Origin: Rhodanobacteraceae bacterium
Lineage (GTDB): Bacteria > Pseudomonadota > Gammaproteobacteria > Xanthomonadales > SZUA-5
Reading direction: 5' to 3'
Length of the DNA: 5,027 nt
NCBI GenBank assembly: GCA_003233535.1
Contig: QIMA01000472.1
Coordinates: 1-5,027, forward strand
The translations under genes and the position numbers were made by a program. How positions within the stretch are numbered: position 1 is the first letter of the stretch; every line of letters starts with the position of its first letter. Shown here piece after piece: positions 1-5,027 of the stretch. The notes under the pieces are model-generated. The model did no database searches and was not told where the DNA came from. It was given only the letters and a program-made list of their open reading frames with translations.

Positions 1-561
1 CTGTCGGTTGCCGCTCATCAGGTTGCGCTCAGCGTGTCGTCCATTGCCTTCATGTTGCCGCTGGGGTTGGCTATGGCAGTCACGGTTCGAGTGGGCCAGG
101 CGCGCGGTCGAGGCGACGCTGTAGGATTGCGCGTCGCGGCCCAGGCGGCGCTCATTCTATGTCTGATCTGCCAGGCCCTGAGTTTTACCGTGATGGTCTT
201 GGCCGCCCGCCCAATCGCCACTTGGTATGCGCCGGATCAGCCAGAAGTGATCGCCCTGGCGACGGCACTTATCGCCCTGGCTGCCGTTTTTCAGCTCTCC
301 GATGGGCTGCAAGCGGTCGCCGCTGGGGCGCTGCGCGGTCTCAAAGACACCCGCGTACCTATGCTGCTCACGGCAGTGGCCTACTGGGCCATCGGCATGC
401 CGGTCGCTTGGTGGCTGGGTTTTGAGCTGGAAATGGGTCCGCGTGGCCTGTGGATTGGTTTTATTTTTGGCCTCAGCGCTGCCGCGGTCATGCTGATCAC
501 TCGCGCATGGCGATTGTTGTGGGTTAATCCGCAGGTGCTGGAAAAAGCTGCTGCCAGCTGA
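1..561 (+). CDS. norM: NorM/MdtK-type MATE multidrug efflux transporter, C-terminal part (5'-truncated)
   Basis: This is the last 186 codons of an inner-membrane MATE antiporter, which exports cationic drugs and dyes in exchange for Na+ or H+. The reading frame is open from base 1, so the true start lies outside the window. Family members are about 450-460 residues, so roughly the last 40% is present. It begins with the segment AAHQVALSVSS followed by a membrane stretch, FMLPLGLAMAVTVRVG, typical of the start of the second half of NorM. Further hydrophobic segments lie near visible residues 42-68, 80-100, 118-138 and 144-164. The loop GALRGLKDTR (visible residues 109-118) is a hallmark of NorM/MdtK, and the closing MGPRGLWIGFIFGL matches the last helices of E. 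coli MdtK as I remember it. The basic C-terminal tail and TGA stop look intact. A GTG at 34 is an internal codon, not the start. The family call is firm; the symbol norM rather than mdtK is a convention, and the substrate cannot be read from sequence. Confidence 0.92.
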   Translation: MSVAAHQVALSVSSIAFMLPLGLAMAVTVRVGQARGRGDAVGLRVAAQAALILCLICQALSFTVMVLAARPIATWYAPDQPEVIALATALIALAAVFQLSDGLQAVAAGALRGLKDTRVPMLLTAVAYWAIGMPVAWWLGFELEMGPRGLWIGFIFGLSAAAVMLITRAWRLLWVNPQVLEKAAAS

Positions 562-570
562 ATGGCAGCA
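549..570 (+). other. Stem-loop spanning the norM stop codon
   Basis: TGCTGCCA (549-556) and TGGCAGCA (563-570) form a perfect 8-bp stem around a 6-base loop, GCTGAA, which contains most of the norM TGA stop (559-561). No T run follows on the plus strand, so it is not a classical intrinsic terminator for norM. On the minus strand the stem is followed within a few bases by TTTTT (complement of 542-546), so it could stop transcription entering from the right. No minus-strand gene is visible nearby that would need this. It may slow 3' decay of the norM mRNA. The structure is seen; any function is inference. Confidence 0.4.
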
Positions 571-597
571 CCCCGACGCGCAAGTTTAGGTAGCGCA

Positions 598-654
598 CAC
601 CCGGAGTTTCATGAACGTTCGTCGCGAGGGCGAATGTTCATGAAACTCCGGGTG
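598..654. repeat. 57-bp near-perfect inverted repeat (24-bp arms), possible MITE-like or palindromic repeat element
   Basis: The left arm (598-621) and right arm (631-654) are reverse complements at 23 of 24 positions; the exception is G617 facing T635. In plus-strand RNA that is a G-U wobble, and the stem can extend inward by U622-G630 and C623-G629 to about 26 pairs with a 5-base loop. The outer ends read CACCCGG...CCGGGTG. Each arm contains the 8-bp palindrome TTCATGAA (608-615 and 637-644), with centres 29 bp apart. No T run follows, so it is unlike a Rho-independent terminator. It sits between the norM stop and the sppA start, about 85 bp before the latter. A diverged half-copy lies at 4941-4972, pointing to a dispersed repeat family. 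No clear target-site duplication is seen at its edges. It could also serve as a strong RNA hairpin or a paired operator. Confidence 0.85.
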
Positions 655-723
655 CATGACCACAGACCGATGTGCGCGAGCGCGGCGCCAGATAGACTTA
701 CAGGTTGATTGAGCCCATTGGGC

Positions 724-729
724 GAGGAG
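724..729 (+). promoter_or_regulatory. Ribosome binding site of sppA
   Basis: GAGGAG lies 9 bases before the ATG at 739, a good match to the anti-Shine-Dalgarno sequence, and fixes the sppA start. Immediately before it, GCCC-ATT-GGGC (713-723) can form a tiny 4-bp hairpin. No convincing -35/-10 pair was found in 655-723. Confidence 0.75.
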
Positions 730-738
730 TAGCTAGAC

Positions 739-2595
739 ATGACAGAAGCACAACCCGGACCGCTGCGACGACTGTGGCGCGGATTTTGGCGCGTAGTCGA
801 TGGGACCCGCCGCGGCGTGGTCAATGGGCTATTCCTGATCTTCTTGATCTTCGTAGTCTTTGCGCTGTTTGGCTGGGGTGCCCCGCAAACTGAGCCGGGC
901 ACCGCGCTGATGCTGGCGCCCAAGGGCAGCATTGTTGAGCAGTACTCGGCTGACCCCAGTGATCGAGTGATCGCCAAGCTCACCGGCGACGAATCCCATG
1001 AGCTGCAGCTGCGCGACCTGCTCAGCGCGTTGCAAGCGGCCGAGAACGACAGCAACATCGATCTGGTGGTGATTCGCACCGAGCAGATGGGCGCCGCCGG
1101 TATGGCCACCCTGCGCGAAGTTGGGCGCGCGTTGACGCGGCTGCGCGCCGCGGGCAAGGAAGTGCTGGCCTACGGTGATTTCTTCGATCAGCGCGGCTAC
1201 TACCTGGCCGCTCACGCCGATCGCATCTACATGGCGCCTAACGGCGGCGTGCTGCTGCAGGGCTTCGGTCGCTACCGCAGCTACTTCGCGGCGCTGCTAG
1301 AGAAGCTCAAGGTCGACGTACACGTGTTTCGCGTCGGCACCTTCAAGAGTGCGGTCGAACCCTATCTGCTTGATGGACCCTCCGAAGCCGCGCTGGAGGC
1401 CGACTTGGCTTGGCTAGGGGACCTGTGGGAAATCTATCTGGACGACGTCAGCAAGGCGCGCGAGCTAGAGCCTGGCTTCATCGCGAGCTGGATTGAGCAG
1501 CTACCAACGCTGATTGAAACCACGCAAGGCGATATGGCCAAGCTGGCTTTGGACAGCGGTCTGGTGGATGAGCTGCTCAACGAAGACGAATTTGAAAAGC
1601 TGCTCGCCGAGCGCGGCTCGGTTGATCCCACCTCCCAGCGCGCGCGCCGTATCGGCATACTTGCCTACGCCGAGCGCCAAGCCGCCAAGCGCGAACCGGC
1701 TGAGTCGGTCGTTGGCGTCATTGTCGCCGAAGGGACGATCCTCGACGGGGAGCAACCGCCGGGCAGCATCGGCGGCGTTTCCACCGCCGCTTTGGTTCGC
1801 GAGGCGCGCCTGGAAAGTACCGTGAAAGCGTTGGTTTTGCGCGTCGATTCCGGTGGCGGCAGCGCTTTTGCTTCAGAGCAAATTCGCCGCGAGATCCAAC
1901 TCACCCGCGACGCCGGCAAGCCGGTGATCATCTCGATGGGCGATGTGGCGGCTTCGGGCGGCTATTGGATTTCCATGAGTTCGGACGCGATCTACGCCGA
2001 TCAAGCGACGATCACCGGCTCCATTGGCATTTTCGGCCTGTTCCCGACCGTCGACCGCAGCCTGGACAACATCGGCGTGCACGCCGAGGGTGCCAGCACC
2101 ACCTGGCTCGCTGGCGCCTTGGATCCTCGTCGTCCGCTGGATCCGCGCGTAGGGCAGATCATTCAGTCCTTAATCGAGAAAGGTTACGCGGAGTTCATCG
2201 GCAAGGTGGCGACGGCTCGCGACAGCACGCCGGAACGGATCAACGAAATCGCTCAAGGCCGGGTTTGGAGCGGTCAGCAGGCGGCAGAACACCAGCTGGT
2301 CGACAAGCTAGGCAGCTACAGCGACGCGCTGGCAGATGCGGCGGAGCGTGCCGGACTGGGCCCGAACTATCAGGTGCGCTACATCGAAAAGGAACTGAGC
2401 GGATTTCAACGCTTTGTGGTGGACATGGCCGCCAGCAGCGGTTTGCAGGGCTTGATCAAGCTCAACGTGGATCTACCCATACCCGTCCAGATGCAGGCTG
2501 AACTGCGCCAGCTGCGACCATTGACCGAGCTGTTCGGCGACGCTCGTGAGAAGCCGTGGCGGGCCTATGCGCACTGCCTGTGCGACGTGCAATAG
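739..2595 (+). CDS. sppA: Signal peptide peptidase SppA, 67K type (protease IV, family S49)
   Basis: SppA is an inner-membrane serine protease with its catalytic part in the periplasm; it degrades signal peptides left after secretion. The product is 618 residues, the same length as I recall for E. coli SppA, and has the tandem two-domain layout. An N-terminal basic stretch (residues 9-25) precedes one membrane anchor (about 27-46). The N-terminal S49 domain (about 60-290) holds the general-base lysine in RVGTFKSAVEP (K203; E. coli K209). The C-terminal S49 domain (about 320-560) holds the nucleophile in DVAASGGYWIS (S406; E. coli S409), followed by TITGSIGIFG. The family dyad is therefore present. 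The usual SPGGS turn of this domain reads SGGGS here (371-375), with Gly replacing Pro. The C-terminal YAHCLC resembles the cysteine-containing tail of E. coli SppA. The ATG is supported by GAGGAG 9 bases upstream. rluD begins 2 bases after the stop, so the two are probably co-transcribed. Confidence 0.97.
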   Translation: MTEAQPGPLRRLWRGFWRVVDGTRRGVVNGLFLIFLIFVVFALFGWGAPQTEPGTALMLAPKGSIVEQYSADPSDRVIAKLTGDESHELQLRDLLSALQAAENDSNIDLVVIRTEQMGAAGMATLREVGRALTRLRAAGKEVLAYGDFFDQRGYYLAAHADRIYMAPNGGVLLQGFGRYRSYFAALLEKLKVDVHVFRVGTFKSAVEPYLLDGPSEAALEADLAWLGDLWEIYLDDVSKARELEPGFIASWIEQLPTLIETTQGDMAKLALDSGLVDELLNEDEFEKLLAERGSVDPTSQRARRIGILAYAERQAAKREPAESVVGVIVAEGTILDGEQPPGSIGGVSTAALVREARLESTVKALVLRVDSGGGSAFASEQIRREIQLTRDAGKPVIISMGDVAASGGYWISMSSDAIYADQATITGSIGIFGLFPTVDRSLDNIGVHAEGASTTWLAGALDPRRPLDPRVGQIIQSLIEKGYAEFIGKVATARDSTPERINEIAQGRVWSGQQAAEHQLVDKLGSYSDALADAAERAGLGPNYQVRYIEKELSGFQRFVVDMAASSGLQGLIKLNVDLPIPVQMQAELRQLRPLTELFGDAREKPWRAYAHCLCDVQ

Positions 2596-2597
2596 CT

Positions 2598-3569
2598 GTG
2601 ACTGACGTTGAGCATAGCGCCAACCCGGAATTGCGCGCGATCGACGCCGATTTGCGGCTGCCGACGAGCGTCGCCGGGCAGCGCCTGGATGGTGCTCTGG
2701 CGGCGCTGCTGCCCGAGCATTCCCGGGCTCGGCTGCAGCGCTGGATCAGCGACGGCGTACTGACCGTCGATGGCGCCACGGCGAGGCCGCGCGATCGCGT
2801 GCGCGGCGGGGAGCAGGTCTGTCTGCGCGCAACCGAACAGATCCGCGTAGACGACGAGCCTGAAGCGATTTCGCTGGATCTGCTGCATCAAGATGACGAC
2901 TGCTTGGTTATCAATAAGGCGGCAGGTTTAGTCGTGCACCCGGGCGCAGGCAATCGCACCGGGACGTTGGTCAACGGCCTGTTGGCGCTCGATCCACAGC
3001 TGGCCGTGCTGCCGCGCGCCGGTATCGTCCATCGGCTGGATAAGGAAACCAGCGGCGCGCTGTTGGTTGCGCGCAACGCCGAAGCCCATCACGTGCTAAC
3101 CGATGCGTTGGCGCGACGCGATATTGAGCGCGAGTATCTGGCCTTAGTTCAGGGCGAGCCGGTTAGCGGTTTCACCGTCGATCAGCCGCTGGACCGACAC
3201 CCCACCGATCGGTTACGTCGCGCGGTCCGAGAAAATGGACGGCCCGCGGTAACGCACGTGCGCATCGAACATCGCTTCAACGGCTACACGCTGCTGCGCT
3301 GCAAGCTGGAAACCGGACGGACTCACCAGATCCGCGTCCATCTTGCGCACATGCGCCTGCCGATCGTTGGCGATCAGGTTTACGGCGGCCGTTTGCGCCT
3401 GCCCGCCGGCGCCTCCGAGGAGCTAATCGCCGGCCTGCGCGGCTTTCGACGCCAGGCCCTGCACGCCGAGACACTGGCCTTCGCCCAGCCGGTTAGCGGC
3501 GAACGGGTCGCAGCGCACGCGCCACTGCCGGACGACATGCGCGCTCTGCTCAAGCTACTGGCGGCGTGA
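2598..3569 (+). CDS. rluD: Ribosomal large subunit pseudouridine synthase D (RluD family)
   Basis: RluD converts uridines in helix 69 of 23S rRNA (E. coli 1911, 1915, 1917) to pseudouridine, which aids 50S maturation. From the GTG at 2598 the product has 323 residues, close to the E. coli protein. An S4 RNA-binding domain (about 22-75: GQRLDGALAALLPEHSR..., then GGEQV) is followed by the catalytic RluA-family domain (about 93-312). The active-site motif AGIVHRLDKETSG contains the catalytic Asp148 (E. coli D139). LVVHPGAGN (111-119), RPAVTH, LETGRTHQIRVH (237-248) and VGDQVYGG are also present. An in-frame GTG at 2556 would add 14 residues (MAGLCALPVRRAIA) and overlap sppA by 40 bases; I prefer 2598 because it just follows the sppA stop and the extra residues have no family counterpart. 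Neither start has a strong ribosome binding site, which fits translational coupling to sppA. The HRLDK and helix-69-type length favour RluD over RluC or RluA. Confidence 0.95.
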   Translation: MTDVEHSANPELRAIDADLRLPTSVAGQRLDGALAALLPEHSRARLQRWISDGVLTVDGATARPRDRVRGGEQVCLRATEQIRVDDEPEAISLDLLHQDDDCLVINKAAGLVVHPGAGNRTGTLVNGLLALDPQLAVLPRAGIVHRLDKETSGALLVARNAEAHHVLTDALARRDIEREYLALVQGEPVSGFTVDQPLDRHPTDRLRRAVRENGRPAVTHVRIEHRFNGYTLLRCKLETGRTHQIRVHLAHMRLPIVGDQVYGGRLRLPAGASEELIAGLRGFRRQALHAETLAFAQPVSGERVAAHAPLPDDMRALLKLLAA

Positions 3570-4324
3570 GTTCGAGCTGGTTTGAGGCGCAATGGCCTGC
3601 GCCAGCGGGAATTCGCGCCTTAACCACGTTGCGCACCGGGCCCGGGATCTCTCCGCTGCCATTGGGACCGTTTAATCTAGGCGACCGTTGCGGTGACTCG
3701 GCAACCAACGTGGCTGAAAACCGGTTGCGACTGCTCCAGGCATTGCAGTTGCCCAGCGCACCGTGTTGGCTGCGACAGGTCCACGGCAGCGAGGTCGTGA
3801 ATGTGGACGCACCGGCCGGGCCCGGCTGGACAACGCCGCAAGCCGATGCGGCCGTAAGCTGCGACCCCAGCGCCGTTCTGGCCGTGCTCACTGCGGACTG
3901 TTTGCCGGTGGTGATGGCCGCCAAGGACGGTAGTGTCTTGGGGATCGCTCACGCAGGCTGGCGTGGTTTGGCTGCTGGCGTATTGGAAAACACCGTCGCT
4001 GCCTGCGCTGTCGATCCCAACTGCCTGCTGGCGTGGTTAGGCCCAGCGATAGGACCGCGCAGCTTTGAAGTGGGTCCACAGGTGCGCCTAGCCTTCTTGG
4101 ACTTCGACCCCCAGGCTGCTGCCGCCTTTGCCCCCGGAGCCGGTGATCGCTGGATGGCCGATTTGTATCACCTAGCCCACCAGCGCTTGTTGAGAGCCGG
4201 TGTCAGCACCGTCTTCGGCGGTGGCGAAGATACGTATGCCGACCAACGGCGCTTCCATTCCTATCGTCGCGATGGCGCAGGCAGCGGCAGGATGGCGACC
4301 CTCTTGTGGCGAGATGGCGAATAG
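3566..4324 (+). CDS. pgeF: YfiH/PgeF family protein (peptidoglycan editing factor; 'multicopper polyphenol oxidase' family)
   Basis: In E. coli, YfiH/PgeF is a cytoplasmic enzyme that prevents L-serine replacing L-alanine at position 1 of peptidoglycan stem peptides. Relatives, including human LACC1/FAMIN, act on purine nucleosides; the older 'laccase' label is doubtful. The product has 252 residues, normal for the family. The metal/catalytic triad is visible: H73 in QVHG, C112 in TADCLPV and H129 in AHAGWRG. FNLGDRCGD (37-44), WLGPAIGPRSFEVG (157-170), FGGGEDTYAD and SYRRDGAGSGRMA follow in family order. E. coli has Cys before TY in GGDRCTY; here the position is Asp222. The GTG start overlaps the rluD TGA by four bases (GTGA), a classic coupling arrangement, and rluD-pgeF is also the order in E. 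coli. No strong ribosome binding site is visible. Family assignment is firm; substrate in this organism is inferred. Confidence 0.93.
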   Translation: MSSSWFEAQWPAPAGIRALTTLRTGPGISPLPLGPFNLGDRCGDSATNVAENRLRLLQALQLPSAPCWLRQVHGSEVVNVDAPAGPGWTTPQADAAVSCDPSAVLAVLTADCLPVVMAAKDGSVLGIAHAGWRGLAAGVLENTVAACAVDPNCLLAWLGPAIGPRSFEVGPQVRLAFLDFDPQAAAAFAPGAGDRWMADLYHLAHQRLLRAGVSTVFGGGEDTYADQRRFHSYRRDGAGSGRMATLLWRDGE

Positions 4325-4338
4325 GGGCTAGAAGCTCC
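4324..4338 (+). other. Short hairpin at the pgeF stop, in the gap between convergent genes
   Basis: GGGGCT (4324-4329) can pair with AGCTCC (4333-4338) around a 3-base AGA loop, with one G-U pair, starting on the last base of the pgeF TAG. There is no T run after it. The 47-bp gap to the facing lipoprotein gene (4325-4371) shows no clear intrinsic terminator on either strand, so termination here may be Rho-dependent or lie inside the opposite gene. This is a weak structure that could be chance. Confidence 0.25.
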
Positions 4339-4371
4339 GCCACCAACAACGACTAAGCTGCGGAAAGCGGA

Positions 4372-4704
4372 TTACCAGTTGATCTGCAAGCGCACGACGC
4401 GGTTGTATTCGCCGCTGTCATCAAGGGCAACTGTGCAGTTAAATGTCTGCGAAGATTCCTGGTCTGTGCCGCGACGAAAAACGATCACTGAATCGACCTG
4501 AACGTCGCCATCATCTAACTGACGGGCGTTGGCCAACATGTCGCTCTCGTCGAGTTCGCCAAACTTGCCTTCGATCTTGCCCGTTACCTCGGACTTGCAG
4601 GCCGCCACTGCGGACTTGTTAGCCGCGCTCCCGCAGGCGACCAAGAACAGCGTGCTAAGTGTCAGCAGTAGGACGTAGCGAGCGGTTGATGCTCTTCTAT
4701 TCAC
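4372..4704 (-). CDS. Small predicted outer-membrane lipoprotein of unknown function
   Basis: The 110-residue product starts with a basic n-region (MNRRASTARY), a hydrophobic core (VLLLTLSTLF, 11-20) and a lipobox LVAC (21-24), so Cys24 should be lipidated and cleaved by signal peptidase II. Gly at +2 rather than Asp predicts sorting to the outer membrane by the Lol system. The mature part is about 87 residues, mildly acidic, with two further cysteines (C36 in ACKSEV, C90 in FNCTV) that could form a periplasmic disulfide. Its second half alternates polar and hydrophobic residues (VQVDSVIVF, TFNCTVAL, NRVVRLQIN), as in a small beta-sheet. I do not recognise the family. The start is GTG (4702-4704): the only in-frame choice before an upstream stop, with GGGAGG 10 bases upstream. 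It converges on pgeF and seems to be its own transcription unit. GC is about 57%, somewhat below sppA. Confidence 0.85.
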   Translation of the reverse strand: MNRRASTARYVLLLTLSTLFLVACGSAANKSAVAACKSEVTGKIEGKFGELDESDMLANARQLDDGDVQVDSVIVFRRGTDQESSQTFNCTVALDDSGEYNRVVRLQINW

Positions 4705-4708
4705 AGTG

Positions 4709-4725
4709 AGATAGCCTCCCTATCT
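4709..4725 (-). promoter_or_regulatory. Lipoprotein gene ribosome binding site inside a hairpin loop
   Basis: On the minus strand the leader reads AGATAG-GGAGG-CTATCT: a 6-bp stem with the Shine-Dalgarno core GGAGG as the entire 5-base loop. The core is about 10 bases before the GTG start. The ribosome binding site itself is well supported. The hairpin is short and AT-rich, so it may open easily; a role in adjusting translation is only inference. Confidence 0.6.
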
Positions 4726-4932
4726 ACAGCGATACTTGAAATATAGCGGGTGTGCCGCCTCAAGCTACTGACCTAATTGTGCGCCGATAAAATTCATGCT
4801 AGCCGCAGCTGAGGGGATAGCTTGCATTTCCGCTCACCTCGGCTCGAAAATCGGCACATCCGTAGCGGCTTGCGTCCACAGTTGCCCAGTAACGCCAAGG
4901 AATCAACCGCTCGGCATCGAAAGGGCAAGTTT
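4726..4932. other. Intergenic stretch with no supported gene
   Basis: Neither strand shows a credible coding frame, tRNA or rRNA here. The promoter of the minus-strand lipoprotein should lie at its left end; TATATT (complement of 4740-4745) is a possible -10 but has no good -35 partner. The rest (about 4770-4932) shows only partial, imperfect inverted repeats and nothing I can assign. Together with the repeat to its right, the gene-free region runs from 4705 to the window edge. Confidence 0.5.
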
Positions 4933-4944
4933 CGGGCTAGCCCG
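4933..4944. repeat. 12-bp perfect palindrome CGGGCTAGCCCG
   Basis: The sequence equals its own reverse complement over 12 bases. Its right half overlaps the first bases (CCCG) of the repeat half-copy starting at 4941. Such a palindrome could be a protein-binding site or a junction where the outer end of a repeat inserted beside a mirror-image CGGG, but it is short enough to arise by chance. Confidence 0.5.
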
Positions 4945-4972
4945 GAATTTCATAAACTTCACGCGCCCTCGC
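4941..4972. repeat. Diverged half-copy of the 598-654 repeat; possible insertion-sequence end
   Basis: CCCGGAATTTCATAAAC (4941-4957) differs from the arm end CCCGGAGTTTCATGAAC (600-616) at two of 17 positions. A GCCCTCGC block follows at 4965-4972. Reading the 598-654 element on its minus strand also gives the CCCGG...TTCATGAAC arm and then GCCCTCGC across the loop, so the similarity extends through the element centre with a gap of a few bases. After the shared block the two diverge, and no second arm is seen before the window ends. This could be the outer end of an insertion sequence continuing to the right, or a decayed copy. The sequence likeness is seen; the insertion-sequence link is inference. 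Confidence 0.6.
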
Positions 4973-5027
4973 TAGGCCCTTGATCGCCCAGCGACTTTTT
5001 CTCAGTCGGGTGTATGAACCACTACAC

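Noticed and set aside
598..654. Inverted repeat as a Rho-independent terminator of norM
   Set aside because: No T run follows the stem on either strand, and the arms are much longer than usual for a terminator.
598..654. Single-unit CRISPR repeat
   Set aside because: There is only one unit, with no regularly spaced copies or spacers and no cas genes.
609..1157. Long minus-strand open frame over the start of sppA
   Set aside because: It runs antisense to a clear sppA coding region and is rich in Ser/Arg with no recognisable domain; it is a by-product of GC-rich codon use.
2119..2151. Tandem-like LDPRRPLDPR coding repeat in sppA
   Set aside because: It is a five-residue similarity inside an alignable region of SppA, too short to call a repeat of functional interest.
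1965..2501. Plus-strand open frame of 178 codons within sppA
   Set aside because: It is an out-of-frame shadow of the well-conserved C-terminal S49 domain, with an Arg-rich, low-complexity product.
3550..3924. Minus-strand frame opposite pgeF
   Set aside because: It is antisense to the conserved pgeF motifs and has no family features or ribosome binding site.
4740..4745. TATATT on the minus strand as the -10 box of the lipoprotein promoter
   Set aside because: Its distance from the GTG is plausible, but the hexamers 16-18 bases upstream (such as TAGCTT) match TTGACA poorly and there is no extended -10, so I do not call a promoter.
5010..5027. GTGTA/TACAC inverted repeat at the window edge
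   Set aside because: It is only a 5-bp stem with an 8-base loop cut off by the window end; it may be part of the element beginning near 4941 but cannot be judged alone.

Overview
The window looks like an ordinary chromosomal housekeeping region of a GC-rich gammaproteobacterium. Hand counts of sample lines give about 65% GC in sppA and about 57% in the terminal lipoprotein gene. The evidence for the class is the long, fused type of SppA together with close relatives of E. coli NorM/MdtK, RluD and YfiH/PgeF, including the rluD-pgeF neighbourhood known from E. coli. I cannot name a genus.

Layout from left to right. Positions 1-561 hold the C-terminal part of a NorM-type MATE drug/Na+ (or H+) antiporter whose start lies outside the window. 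A 177-bp gap follows; it carries a small stem-loop at the norM stop and a striking 57-bp near-perfect inverted repeat (598-654). Next comes a tightly packed same-strand cluster: sppA (739-2595, membrane-anchored signal peptide peptidase), rluD (2598-3569, 23S rRNA pseudouridine synthase, 2 nt after sppA) and pgeF (3566-4324, YfiH family, overlapping rluD by 4 nt). The spacing suggests one transcript linking clean-up of cleaved signal peptides at the inner membrane, ribosome maturation and peptidoglycan precursor quality control. Facing this cluster on the minus strand is a small predicted outer-membrane lipoprotein of unknown function (4372-4704), whose ribosome binding site sits in the loop of a short hairpin.

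The last 323 bases (4705-5027) hold no gene I can support. Near the right edge (4933-4972) there is a 12-bp perfect palindrome and a diverged half-copy of the inverted repeat from 598-654. The two loci share the end sequence CCCGGARTTTCATRAAC and a GCCCTCGC block in the same relative order, so they appear to belong to one repeat family, possibly insertion-sequence ends or a non-autonomous derivative (MITE-like). This repeat pair is the most interesting signal. I saw no defence system, CRISPR array, tRNA, rRNA or complete mobile element.
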